Assembly: GCA_035690495.1 (NCBI GenBank) | Contig: DASSKK010000083.1 | Location: 1 to 60,945, forward strand | Direction of reading: 5' to 3' | DNA length: 60,945 bases | Source of the DNA: DASSKK01 sp035690495 | GTDB lineage: Bacteria > Actinomycetota > Actinomycetes > Propionibacteriales > Nocardioidaceae | Shown: piece by piece, positions 16,512 to 24,181 of the stretch | How positions within the stretch are numbered: the first letter of the stretch is position 1 | Layout of the letters: the number at the start of each line of letters is the position of its first letter | Program-made: the position numbers and the translations under genes | Notes under the pieces: generated by a model | What the model was told of the DNA's origin: nothing | The model's input: only the letters and a program-made list of their open reading frames with translations | Database searches by the model: none

Positions 16512-17297
16512 TCAGATCGCGAGCCCACTCCGGCGAGCCACCTCCCCCAACACGTCGAGCGCATCGGCGGCGTGACGCCGAATCGTCCGCGCCGCGAGCG
16601 CGTGATCCTGGCTCACCAACTGGGCAACCGACGGAGTCGTCAGCCCCGCCCTACCTCGCCGCATCGGCGCACCCACAAGGTTGGCCGCGAGAGCCAGATC
16701 GAGCAGCAGGTCGCGGTCCTGGTCCGACAGCGCTCCTGAGTCGAGCGCCCGTCGCAGGAGGTCGAAGAGCTGTACCTGCGGCTCCTCTGCGTCCGGTTCC
16801 TCGGCCGGGATGGCGTCGTCGTACCGCTCGATGAGAACTGCGCTCGCCCACGTGGGATCGCGACGCTTGGCCAGCTCGCCCGAGCCGAGCTCGGCCAAGG
16901 ACTCGCGCTCGACTCGCCGGAGGATCGTCGCCGCGAGGTATTTGTCGTCGGCCGGATCGTGCTCGCAGATCTGGATCCACAGTTGGCCGGCGACGACCTC
17001 GTCGATCACTTCTGAGAGCCTGCCTAGCCGGCCCGCGACCAGCGAGGCGCCGGGCACCAGCAACCAGGCAAGCGCGACGTACGCACGCCGGTCGCTCCTG
17101 GCCACGCGGCCAAGCGCCGCGAGAACGGCGTCCCGTCCGGAAGGCGTCGCTTGCTTCATCCAGCGCGGTAGAGCCGCGACATCAGCGACGACGTTCAGCG
17201 CCGGCTCTGCGTCCTGCCACCGTGGCCATTCGGCACGTATGCCCTGCATGTTCGGGGCGTCGAGGTCGTCGACGCCCAGGCACTTCGCAACGCTCAT
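16512..17297 (-). CDS. hypothetical helical protein, divergent from an XRE regulator
   Basis: A 261-residue, mostly helical acidic protein beginning MSVAKCLGVDDLD. No known domain is recognised. The C-terminal part is dominated by DLLLDLALAANL-like helices and ends near an arginine-rich LAARTIRRH. ATG 17297 is preferred because AGGAAGGAG lies 7-8 bases upstream; the longer frame extends past the divergent promoter. It is transcribed away from the XRE regulator at 17400 and converges on hepT. Such divergent pairs on mobile elements often control element functions or a defence gene. Confidence 0.55.
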   Translation of the reverse strand: MSVAKCLGVDDLDAPNMQGIRAEWPRWQDAEPALNVVADVAALPRWMKQATPSGRDAVLAALGRVARSDRRAYVALAWLLVPGASLVAGRLGRLSEVIDEVVAGQLWIQICEHDPADDKYLAATILRRVERESLAELGSGELAKRRDPTWASAVLIERYDDAIPAEEPDAEEPQVQLFDLLRRALDSGALSDQDRDLLLDLALAANLVGAPMRRGRAGLTTPSVAQLVSQDHALAARTIRRHAADALDVLGEVARRSGLAI

Positions 17298-17399
17298 GAC
17301 GCTGCTCCTTCCTGTCCGCCCGGGGTTGGGCGACAGGTAGGTGTGCAGGCGTCCCCAAATGGCGATTTCTAGATCTGCCTGGATATGTACGATGCTGGT

Positions 17400-18017
17400 G
17401 TGACGAATTGGAGGCCTCAGCCGAGGACGGTGATCGAGGAAGCTCGCTTGGCGAGTGGGCTGGGCCAAGCCGAGCTCGCTGCCCTCTCCGGAACCTCACA
17501 ACCGACGCTCTCGGCATACGAGCGCGGCAAGAAGACGCCCGGCCTCGCGGTGGCGGAGCGCATCGTGAACGCCGCCGGCTGGAACATCGCCCTCCAGCCT
17601 CGAGTCAGCTTCACCGAGCACCCGGCGCCACCGGGCTTCCGATTCCCGTTCACCGTCCCTGACCGGCTGTGGCGACTTGAAGCCCCGGCATGCGTCCGCA
17701 CCATCAAGTTCTTCGACCTGATCGACGAGGAGAACGACAAGTTCTGGTGGGACCTCTCGCTCCGGGACGACCGCAAGCTCGTCTACGAGCGACTCCTCAC
17801 GTACGGCGACGAGGGGAGCCTGCGCCTCTACCTCGACGCCGCGCTCCTCATCGACCTGTGGCCCGAGATGAACGTGCCCGAGCCGATGCGTACCCAATGG
17901 GCGGCCGTCATCGACGCCACACTCCAGGCGCCGATCCCGCCCGAACACGAGATGGGTCGCCGTGACGAGGACACCCGACGCACCCCCGTCGACGTCATCG
18001 AGCACGCGAAATCCTGA
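17400..18017 (+). CDS. XRE-family helix-turn-helix regulator with C-terminal extension
   Basis: A 205-residue protein. Residues about 10-60 form an XRE HTH (ARLASGLGQAELAALSGTSQ, LSAYERGKKTPGLAV). A roughly 140-residue aromatic C-terminal part is not assigned. GTG 17400 is taken as start because a TACGAT -10-like box (17387-17392) sits 7 bases upstream, suggesting a leaderless message. It is divergent from the hypothetical gene at 17297 and probably regulates both. Confidence 0.7.
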   Translation: MTNWRPQPRTVIEEARLASGLGQAELAALSGTSQPTLSAYERGKKTPGLAVAERIVNAAGWNIALQPRVSFTEHPAPPGFRFPFTVPDRLWRLEAPACVRTIKFFDLIDEENDKFWWDLSLRDDRKLVYERLLTYGDEGSLRLYLDAALLIDLWPEMNVPEPMRTQWAAVIDATLQAPIPPEHEMGRRDEDTRRTPVDVIEHAKS

Positions 18018-18071
18018 GGCGCTCGCCGCTCTCTCGGATTTCTGTCTGCCGCTTCGGCTAGCGTCGCCTTC

Positions 18072-19262
18072 ATGACGACTTCGGAGGATCCCGCCCGCGT
18101 GACGGGCGTCGACGCGTTCGCGGATCACCCCGAACCGGAAGCCGATGGCTCCGAGGTCCTCGCGGTCGTTGACGACGCAGCCGACCGGCAACATGTTGAG
18201 GAACAGCGAGCAGAGCTTCGAGACTTCGTCAAAGAACTCAGCATGGATGAGATCAAGTCCGGCGGCTGGTTCACCAAGCTCTTGTCGCACGCCATGGCGT
18301 CGTACACCAGCAAGGTCGACTGGGCATACTTCCAGGAGAAGTACCAAGGCGTTCCCGCCGACGCGATCGTCGACCAGCGCATCAAGATGGCGGCCCGCTA
18401 TGCAGCCATCGAGGGCGGTCTCTCTGCGGGTGCCTACACGACTGCCATCGCTGCCACGATCGGCTCCGCGGGCGGTGCGTCTCCAGCGACGGTTCCGGCC
18501 GCGATCGCCACCGTCATGTTGGACGTCGTCTACGTCACGAAACTCCAGTTGCGCCTGGCATACGACATCGCGGTCCTCTATCGCGTTCCGCTCGATCTCT
18601 CCGACCCTGACGATCTGTGGAAGCTCATCCGCGTGGCGTTCACCATCAAAGGCGGTGAGGTTGCACGCGAAGGTGTCGTCAAGGTGGTTCCTGTCATGCT
18701 GCGCCCACTGATCAAGCGCTTCTACTCGAAGAGCGTGCTGACCGCGGCGAAGGGGCTGCCCGTCGTAGGCAAGTTCCTTCTCCAGCGCAATATCATCAAG
18801 ATTGGTATCCCGTTGGTCGGCGTACCCCTCGCCGTCCTCGTGAACAAATACACAACCCAGATTGCCGGCCGCCACGCCCGCGCGGTCTTCCGAAATGAAG
18901 CGCGCGTGATCGAGGTGGCAAGCGTTCTCATCGAACGCACGAACCACCCGCAGTCGATGCTGTGGGTTGCCTGGCTGGTGATCAACGCCGACGGCAAGAT
19001 CTCCGACGATGAGGCGCTGCTGATGCGCCAGTTGGCGAAGCTGGCTCGGGAGCGACACGAAGTCATTGACGACGAACTCGCACAACTCGTCGATGTCGAC
19101 GCGGCCGCGGTCTGGCGCCGCATCGAGGACGAGTCCGGAGATCTCAGCGACATCGTTGACGCGGGCACGAGGGTCGCTGAAATCGACGGCAAGATCAACA
19201 CAAGCGAGCGCCGCATCCTTGCTGAGCTGACGGAACGCTGCCACCCATCCCCCACCTCATAG
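18072..19262 (+). CDS. EcsC-family membrane-associated protein with TerB-like C-terminus
   Basis: This 396-residue protein has an acidic N-terminus, an EcsC-like middle (about residues 95-260, hydrophobic stretches ATIGSAGGASPATVPAAI and GIPLVGVPLAVLVN) and a C-terminal TerB-like helical domain. The TerB part shows a repeated acidic pattern: NADGKISDDEALLM and AEIDGKINTSER. TerB-like domains occur with phage-defence and stress genes. It is the last intact gene before the right-hand integrase remnant, so it is cargo of the element. TAGCGT sits 7 bases before the ATG, again suggesting a leaderless start. Confidence 0.65.
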   Translation: MTTSEDPARVTGVDAFADHPEPEADGSEVLAVVDDAADRQHVEEQRAELRDFVKELSMDEIKSGGWFTKLLSHAMASYTSKVDWAYFQEKYQGVPADAIVDQRIKMAARYAAIEGGLSAGAYTTAIAATIGSAGGASPATVPAAIATVMLDVVYVTKLQLRLAYDIAVLYRVPLDLSDPDDLWKLIRVAFTIKGGEVAREGVVKVVPVMLRPLIKRFYSKSVLTAAKGLPVVGKFLLQRNIIKIGIPLVGVPLAVLVNKYTTQIAGRHARAVFRNEARVIEVASVLIERTNHPQSMLWVAWLVINADGKISDDEALLMRQLAKLARERHEVIDDELAQLVDVDAAAVWRRIEDESGDLSDIVDAGTRVAEIDGKINTSERRILAELTERCHPSPTS

Positions 19263-19446
19263 GCGCCCGCCCGAAATACCGCAGTGATACCGCAGGAGAA
19301 CCGTTCGAGGCCGAAATCAGCCATCACGGGCCAACCAGCTCGAACAGCGTTTGCCCAGGTCAGCGCGTGTTTTCTCAAGATTCCCAACACCGGCCAACAC
19401 CGCCTGGGGAGTTCGAGCTCTACTTCGACATCTAGACCCTACTATG

Positions 19447-19464
19447 GCTCTGACCTGCACGTTT
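19447..19464 (+). repeat. 18-bp motif shared with the scar at 54.3 kb
   Basis: GCTCTGACCTGCACGTTT occurs here and, identically and in the same orientation, at 54319-54336. Here it lies 68 bases beyond the stop of an integrase remnant and 18 bases from a pair of direct boxes. It probably belongs to the attachment region of a tyrosine-recombinase element. Confidence 0.6.
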
Positions 19465-19482
19465 GCCCGCGACGGTTCGTCG

Positions 19483-19505
19483 TTGCCCACAAATTGCCCA
19501 CAAGA
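19483..19505 (+). repeat. paired 11-bp-phased boxes, att-like, copy 1
   Basis: TTGCCCACAA occurs twice, at 19483-19492 and 19494-19503, spaced one helical turn. Bases 19484-19505 match 21445-21466 in 21 of 22 positions. The arrangement resembles integrase arm-type binding sites and lies just beyond the integrase remnant's stop. Confidence 0.55.
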
Positions 19506-19531
19506 GAAAATGGCGACGCGGGTCCGCAGCG

Positions 19532-19717
19532 TCAATTTCGGTCTCGGATACGAGACTCTGCCCGAGCGCCGAGGACCGACTCGACGGCCGCCCGGGTGCT
19601 GTCGTCAGAGTCGGGCCACAGGTGCGAGTAGGTGTCCAAGGTGGTCTTCGCACTAGCGTGACGAAGCCGTGCCTGGACGACCTTGACGTCTGCTCCGCTG
19701 GCGATGAGCAGGCTGGC
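19532..19717 (-). pseudogene. C-terminal remnant of a second tyrosine integrase
   Basis: About 60 residues survive: ASLLIASGADVKVVQARLRH, then the Tyr-containing LDTYSH and a normal end. They match the corresponding part of the integrase at 2129-3421 closely but not identically. Everything upstream, including both catalytic arginines, is missing, and the frame runs into unrelated sequence after 19717. It is a leftover of an earlier integrated element and marks the right boundary of the 2-19 kb island. Confidence 0.8.
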
Positions 19718-19782
19718 CGGGCGTCCCGCGGTGCCAGGCAACCGAGCTGGCAGTGTCATGGTCCCCGCGGTCCCATCCCTCG

Positions 19783-20553
19783 ATGCCGACCACCGTCTAC
19801 TTCTTGCGGTTCACCAACGTCGGCGGGCACACGTGCACCATCACCGGGCACCCACGACTGCATGTCGCGGGTCCGGCCTCCCTGCACGAGAACCACGTCG
19901 TGTACGGCCTGGGCAACGCCGCCCTAGGACACATCCCGATCAGTCGAGTCACCTTGACACCCGGTCACCGAGCTGTCTCCCAGGTCGCCTTCGGAGGTTC
20001 TGTCGGATGGACCGGCTGCGTCTCGCCCGTATGGCGGGTGACTGCGCCGGGAAGCCACGGACACGGCATACGCCTCGACATGCCCGCGACCACGACAGCG
20101 CAGCTGTGCGACAAGATGCCGGTCGAGGTGTCGCCGGTGTATGCAGCCGGCCACGGTCCGGCACGTCGCCGGCAAACGACCCCCACCCGCTCGCAGGAAA
20201 CCATGACGCGGAAGACCGCATACACAACAGGACTGGCCATCTTGCGACAGTTCCTCGGCCAGTGGAGCGATCACGGGCTCGCAAAGGCGGCGCGCCGGTT
20301 CCTGCAGCCCGAGTTCCGACCGCTTCCCGGCCAGTCCGGCCCGAAACTGCTCTCTGGGAAAGTTGTGGACTTCCGACCTTCGTCCTGGACCTCACCGGAC
20401 CAGTTCACGCTCGACGTCGACATGAACCTCCAGTTCGCAGGACCTCCTGAGCAACGGGGCGCATGGGGGCAAGGCAGGAACGAACGATTCGTGACCTTCA
20501 CCAGAATCCCGGGCACGCAGCGGTACCTGCTCGCACTCGCCACCAGTCCCTAG
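19783..20553 (+). CDS. DUF4232-like protein, probably N-terminally truncated
   Basis: A 256-residue product. The first 130 residues resemble the DUF4232 domain of secreted actinobacterial proteins (FTNVGGHTCTITGHPRL, then HRAVSQVAF). An unassigned C-terminal domain ends QRYLLALATS. Family members normally start with a signal peptide or lipobox, which is absent here. The frame instead begins abruptly 66 bases after the integrase remnant, so the 5' end and promoter were probably lost when the element arrived. It may be a non-expressed remnant. Confidence 0.5.
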   Translation: MPTTVYFLRFTNVGGHTCTITGHPRLHVAGPASLHENHVVYGLGNAALGHIPISRVTLTPGHRAVSQVAFGGSVGWTGCVSPVWRVTAPGSHGHGIRLDMPATTTAQLCDKMPVEVSPVYAAGHGPARRRQTTPTRSQETMTRKTAYTTGLAILRQFLGQWSDHGLAKAARRFLQPEFRPLPGQSGPKLLSGKVVDFRPSSWTSPDQFTLDVDMNLQFAGPPEQRGAWGQGRNERFVTFTRIPGTQRYLLALATSP

Positions 20554-20628
20554 CCCCAAGATGCAGTCCGGTTACTAAAGGACCGTTCCTGGCCGGCGTC
20601 CACGCATGTGCCAACTGGTGAGTCACTC

Positions 20629-20644
20629 TTATCCGATCCGATAA
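20629..20644 (+). promoter_or_regulatory. near-palindromic operator before the XRE gene
   Basis: TTATCCGATCCGATAA is symmetric in 14 of 16 positions (TTATC/GATAA ends). It lies 12 bases upstream of the ATGATG start of the XRE gene and overlaps the region just upstream of a TAGGCT -10-like box (20648-20653). Likely an autoregulatory site. Confidence 0.5.
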
Positions 20645-20656
20645 CGCTAGGCTGGG

Positions 20657-21265
20657 ATGATGACGATCATGGTCGACCGGGACACTGAAGAGGTTGTGCG
20701 CATTCTGCAGGATGCGGTGACCTCCAGTTGCTTGTCCCAGGCCGGGTTCGCGCGGGCGCTTGGCACGTCCGCGCCCCGGTTGTCGACCTACCTCGCCGGA
20801 ACTACTCGGCCGTCGGCCCGGTTTCTTATCCGTGCTCGTCGGCTCGGGCGGGCATTGGAGCACTGCGCGGAGCAGGGACTGATGTCAGCTCCGGTCACTT
20901 CCGCGCAGATGCGCAGGAACTACCTGTCCGGGAACATCGACTGGGTCTGGCGGATGCTGCTGCAGGGACGTGACCATCTCCGGCTTGTGCTCGCCTCGGG
21001 CGATCAGGACCTGGTCGACGCCTGGGAAGCCGAACCGGGCTCGGTCGGCACAGAAGGGTGGGATGCGCTGCTGGCGGCGCTGTCACGCCACGAGTTCACC
21101 CTGGCGGATGTCGAGCCACCGGGGTGGACGGTCACCGATCCTCTTGCGGAGCCGTGGATGCCGGCGCACGCGTTCTTGGATGACGGGAGCGTTCAGGCGC
21201 AGACTCCCGAGTGGCTGCGCGAGTTGAACATCTACGTTCCCGAACGTGACCTGGTGACAGCATGA
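20657..21265 (+). CDS. XRE-family regulator/antitoxin partner of a nucleotidyltransferase
   Basis: A 202-residue protein with an N-terminal HTH (LSQAGFARALGTSAPRLSTYLAG, then PSARFLIRARRLG) and a longer helical C-terminus. It overlaps the next gene by four bases (ATGA). The pair resembles two-gene systems of an XRE protein and a DUF6036-type nucleotidyltransferase, thought to be toxin-antitoxin-like. The second member here is cut short, so the regulator is orphaned. Three possible ATGs (20657, 20660, 20669) exist; the first is listed. Confidence 0.65.
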   Translation: MMTIMVDRDTEEVVRILQDAVTSSCLSQAGFARALGTSAPRLSTYLAGTTRPSARFLIRARRLGRALEHCAEQGLMSAPVTSAQMRRNYLSGNIDWVWRMLLQGRDHLRLVLASGDQDLVDAWEAEPGSVGTEGWDALLAALSRHEFTLADVEPPGWTVTDPLAEPWMPAHAFLDDGSVQAQTPEWLRELNIYVPERDLVTA

Positions 21266-21582
21266 CCCGCACAGGGCCGCACGAGTTCACCGCCGAGGAG
21301 ACCAGCGAGCTGCTGGGTCTGCTCGACCAACGGCTGCGCGAGCGTGGCCTGGCCGCTGCGATCTTCGTCGTGGGCGGCGCCGCACTTGCCGCGACCGGCG
21401 TGCGGTCCGACCGCCTCACCGAGGACGTCGACGCAAGACGCAACTGCCCACAGATTGCCCACAAGAAGTCCGCAAACTTCCATCACGTGCCAACGGCAAC
21501 CAGCGGCGTTTCTGCAGTGCTGCGCCCGAGCGAGGGCCCGATCGCCGAGCGCCGTTCGGTCACGCTGCCCGGGTTCGGTTGA
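21262..21582 (+). pseudogene. truncated DUF6036-type nucleotidyltransferase
   Basis: About the first 58 residues are genuine: FVVGGAALAATGV followed by LTEDVDA, the glycine-rich start and metal-binding acids of a nucleotidyltransferase fold. From about base 21436 the frame enters att-like sequence (paired boxes at 21444-21464) and unrelated residues up to a chance stop. The remaining two thirds of the gene are gone. The break coincides with the repeat, so a site-specific integration or deletion cut the gene. Confidence 0.7.
21444..21466 (+). repeat. paired 11-bp-phased boxes, att-like, copy 2
   Basis: CTGCCCACAG and TTGCCCACAA, 11 bases apart, match the pair at 19483-19505 (21 of 22 positions over the core). 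The two copies are in direct orientation, enclose about 1.96 kb (DUF4232-like and XRE genes), and lie exactly where the nucleotidyltransferase gene is broken. Confidence 0.55.
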
Positions 21583-21622
21583 GGACCGATGTCCAGGTCT
21601 CTGACCCGGTACGGTCGGCGTC

Positions 21623-22228
21623 ATGGCGACCCAGGACCCCGGCTCCACGACGATCAAGCCGCTGACCCCGGACACGTGGAACCTCTTCGCAGGGCTGGTG
21701 GAGCGGCACAACGGCATCTTCGGCGGGTGCTGGTGCATCGCGTTACATCCCGAGCGGGACGACCACGTCCCGGGGTACGACGGCAACCGGGCGTTCAAGA
21801 AGTGCTTGGTCGAGGAGGGCATCGCCCATGCGGCGCTCGTCGTACGCGACGGCGAGGACGGCGAGGAGGCGATCGCGTGGGCGGAGTACGGAACCCCGGC
21901 AGAGCTGCCCGACATCCACCACCGCAAGCAGTACCTCGCGGAGCAGGACCTCGAGCCGGACTACCGGATCACCTGCATCTTCGTCGACAAGCGGTTCCGC
22001 CAGCACGGTCTGGTGAGCGTCGCCCTGGAGGGTGCGCTCGCGCTGATCGCGCAGGCGGGTGGCGGCGTCGTCGAGGGCTACCCCCACATCCCGGGAGAAC
22101 GGCGGCTGTCCTCGTCGTTCCTCTACAACGGCACGAAGGCCGTCTACGAGCGCGCCGGCTTCGACTTCATCCGGCCCAAGGGACTGAAGAACACGGTGAT
22201 GCGCCGTAGCGTGGCCCCGTCGCGCTAG
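21623..22228 (+). CDS. GNAT-family N-acetyltransferase
   Basis: A 201-residue GNAT protein with ITCIFVDKRFRQHGL as the acetyl-CoA-binding strand and loop (Q/R-x-x-G-like), GALALIAQAGG as the following helix and YERAGFDFIRPKG near the end. The N-terminal GGCWCIALHPE is typical of a GNAT group with a Cys/Trp-rich start. The substrate is unknown. It stands alone between scars and looks intact. Confidence 0.75.
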   Translation: MATQDPGSTTIKPLTPDTWNLFAGLVERHNGIFGGCWCIALHPERDDHVPGYDGNRAFKKCLVEEGIAHAALVVRDGEDGEEAIAWAEYGTPAELPDIHHRKQYLAEQDLEPDYRITCIFVDKRFRQHGLVSVALEGALALIAQAGGGVVEGYPHIPGERRLSSSFLYNGTKAVYERAGFDFIRPKGLKNTVMRRSVAPSR

Positions 22229-22327
22229 CTTCTCGGAACCGGCTACGGCGATGACAGACGCTGCTGAACGTGTCGGTGGATGTCGTCCCGCAAGGGATCC
22301 CTCAGCGGCGCGCCACAAGAGCTGTCG

Positions 22328-22978
22328 TCAGGTGCCGGACACGGTGGCGCCCGGCGCGCCGGCCAGGACCTCTGGGACGTATTCGAGCAACTGGATCCGA
22401 CCGTCAAACGTGCGGCTGCTGATCATGTCGAGTGAAACGTCGGGGTAGTCGTCGTAGATCCTGTCTTGCCCTGTGCGGCCGGTGATGACCGGGAAGACGA
22501 TCTTCAGCCAGGCGAGATACTCAGGGCCGGTCGACCCGCCGGGCGGCACCGCGTCGCTCGGGCGATGTTGGCGGCGCGAGCCCGAGAATGTGAAGTATCG
22601 ACTCGTGGTTGAGGTAGACGCGATGCGCCAGCGGTCTTCGCGCCGCATCACGAATGTCGACCGAAGGATCGCGGGTTCACGCTTGTTCGTGAACTGCACG
22701 GTCCAGGTCGTGCGTGCGAGGACGTGCCGCTGATCCATCGGCTCGGCGTCCAAGCACTGCAGGGCGGTGCCCGCCGCTCCGGCGCGGACGAAGAGCTTCT
22801 TGCGTTCCGGCAGGAATGCAATCAGGTCGTCGCGCGCGACGGTTACGCACGAGTCTGGGTCCATGTTCATGAACTGCGGCAGGAACATGTCGGCGTAGCG
22901 TTCCCAGTGCTCTCTCTGCGAGGCTTGCTCGAAGTCCACGAAGAACTGCTCGACCTCGTTCAGTCGCTCCCGGTTCAC
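22328..22978 (-). CDS. NTF2/SnoaL-like protein, frameshifted and fused to a RibD-C fragment
   Basis: Residues about 1-118 form an NTF2/SnoaL-like fold (VEQFFVDFEQASQREHWERY). Near base 22610 the frame is off: another frame reads VYLNHESILHILGLAPPT, the natural SnoaL ending, so an indel has occurred. The present frame then reads into an inverted piece of a RibD-C gene (residues about 151-216), nearly identical to 27555-27867. The product is therefore a chance chimera. The start overlaps the MarR gene stop (ATGA), so it was once the second gene of a MarR operon. It is probably non-functional. Confidence 0.6.
   Translation of the reverse strand: MNRERLNEVEQFFVDFEQASQREHWERYADMFLPQFMNMDPDSCVTVARDDLIAFLPERKKLFVRAGAAGTALQCLDAEPMDQRHVLARTTWTVQFTNKREPAILRSTFVMRREDRWRIASTSTTSRYFTFSGSRRQHRPSDAVPPGGSTGPEYLAWLKIVFPVITGRTGQDRIYDDYPDVSLDMISSRTFDGRIQLLEYVPEVLAGAPGATVSGT
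22329..22528 (-). repeat. inverted copy of a RibD-C gene fragment
   Basis: Bases 22329-22504 are a near-perfect inverted copy of 27692-27867, and 22505-22528 of 27555-27578. The 113 bases between those two blocks in the donor are missing here. The two copies enclose about 5 kb. Confidence 0.85.
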
Positions 22979-23421
22979 CGCAACTCCTGCGCCAGGGCTG
23001 CAACGATTTGTCGCAGCACCGGGACGGCGGCGGCCAGCAGGTCCCGCTCACCCCCGGTAAGGCCACCAATGGCGACGTCCAGTGCGTCATGTGAGCTTGC
23101 AGCGGCCGAGTCGACGACTCGGCGGCCGTCGTCGGTCACCGACACCACACCGCGGCGCGCATCGTTCGGATCTACCGACCGGGTGATCAGTCCTGCGTCC
23201 AGCAGCGGGCGGATCCGCAACGAAATGGCCTGCGTCGTCACTCGATCCGCCCGGGCGAGTTCACTGAGCGAGCGTGGGCCGCGCCGAACCAGGTGCCGCA
23301 GAGTTGCCAGCGCAACAAAGCCGAGATCGGGCGTTGTGCCCGATGCGAACCGCAATCGGAGCTGTGCGGAGATTGCCCCGGCGGCCTCCTCGACGTCACG
23401 CACCAGACTCGCGTCAGTCAT
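22975..23421 (-). CDS. MarR-family transcriptional regulator
   Basis: A 148-residue winged-helix regulator. The recognition region is RSLSELARADRVTTQAISLRI and the wing is DPNDARRGVVSVTDDGR. MarR proteins bind palindromes in their own promoters and release on small ligands. TTACGTAA (23436-23443) lies 15 bases upstream of the start within a region containing a TAAGAT -10-like box, a plausible operator. It overlaps the SnoaL-like gene, which it probably controlled. Confidence 0.85.
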   Translation of the reverse strand: MTDASLVRDVEEAAGAISAQLRLRFASGTTPDLGFVALATLRHLVRRGPRSLSELARADRVTTQAISLRIRPLLDAGLITRSVDPNDARRGVVSVTDDGRRVVDSAAASSHDALDVAIGGLTGGERDLLAAAVPVLRQIVAALAQELR

Positions 23422-23570
23422 TGACGCAAGTTATCTTACGTAAATAAGCTGAAGCAAGCCCCCTCCTTCCCCCGGGTGCGGATTGCGCGAGGAACAGACG
23501 CCCCAGGCTCAAAGATTGCCGGCGTCGCCGCAGGCGGATCCGCTAGCGGGACGCTAGATATATCGAACGC

Positions 23571-23591
23571 TAACCGGTACATACTGGTTGC
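23571..23591 (+). promoter_or_regulatory. vapBC promoter/operator
   Basis: AACCGG and CTGGTT flank TACATA, a -10-like box at 23578-23583, eight bases before the ATG. The imperfect inverted repeat over the -10 box fits VapB autorepression, and the spacing suggests a leaderless mRNA. Confidence 0.4.
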
Positions 23592-23786
23592 ATGACGAAG
23601 CACTTGGTCGACCTCGACGAGGAGACGCTGGGCGTGGCGCGTTCCGAACTCGGCACCAAGACGATCAAGGACACCGTGAACGAAGCGCTCCGACGCGCCG
23701 GCGCGAGCCGGGAACACCGAGTAGCCACGGCACTTGACCGGCTGGCCGAGGCACACCTCGATGATCGAGCCGACGCGTGGCGCTGA
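23592..23786 (+). CDS. vapB: VapB-type antitoxin
   Basis: A 64-residue antitoxin: a short N-terminal beta strand (KHLVDLDEETLGVAR) and TIKDTVNEALRRAGA helices of the ribbon-helix-helix/VapB type, with an acidic C-terminal tail that would wrap the toxin. It is intact and overlaps the toxin start by 10 bases. Its partner is frameshifted, so the antitoxin appears to have outlived the toxin. Confidence 0.8.
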   Translation: MTKHLVDLDEETLGVARSELGTKTIKDTVNEALRRAGASREHRVATALDRLAEAHLDDRADAWR

Positions 23787-24150
23787 GCTACCTCTTCGAC
23801 ACCTGCGTGGTCAAACGGCTCGGTCACGAGTCGGTCCGCGAGGTCGTCGAACCCCTCGCTGCTGCCGGCGAACTCGCCCGTCCGAGCATTTGCGACCTTG
23901 AAGTCGGTTACTCGGCTCGCAACGCGAACGAGTGGGACCAGCTGATCACGGCGCTCGATGCGTTCGACCTGGTCGAGACAACCGCCGCACACATGCGCAG
24001 GGCGCTTCAGGTGCAGCATCTGCTGGCGCAACGCAGCCAGCGCGGACGCAAGATCCCTGACCTGCTCTCATTGCCGCGACAGCCGAAGAACGGGGCATCG
24101 CAGTCCTTCACTACGACGCCGACTTCGACGTCATCGCCTCCCGAACCCCG
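23777..24150 (+). pseudogene. vapC: VapC PIN-domain toxin, frameshifted
   Basis: The PIN ribonuclease begins normally (MALSYLFDTCVVKRL, Asp of the active site; SICDLEVGYSA). After KIPDLL near base 24072 the frame changes. Two bases (TC) appear duplicated in CTGCTCTCATT; without them the family ending reads through IAATAEERGIAVLHYDADFDVIAS. The metal-binding C-terminal Asp residues are therefore lost from the translated product, and the toxin should be inactive unless frameshifting occurs. The last residues also diverge from the family near 24150. Confidence 0.75.
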
Positions 24151-24181
24151 TGCCGCGGGCCGATGCTTCTTGGGCGTGCAA

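Noticed and set aside
23571..23591. A riboswitch before vapB
   Set aside because: The interval is too short and fits a promoter with an operator.
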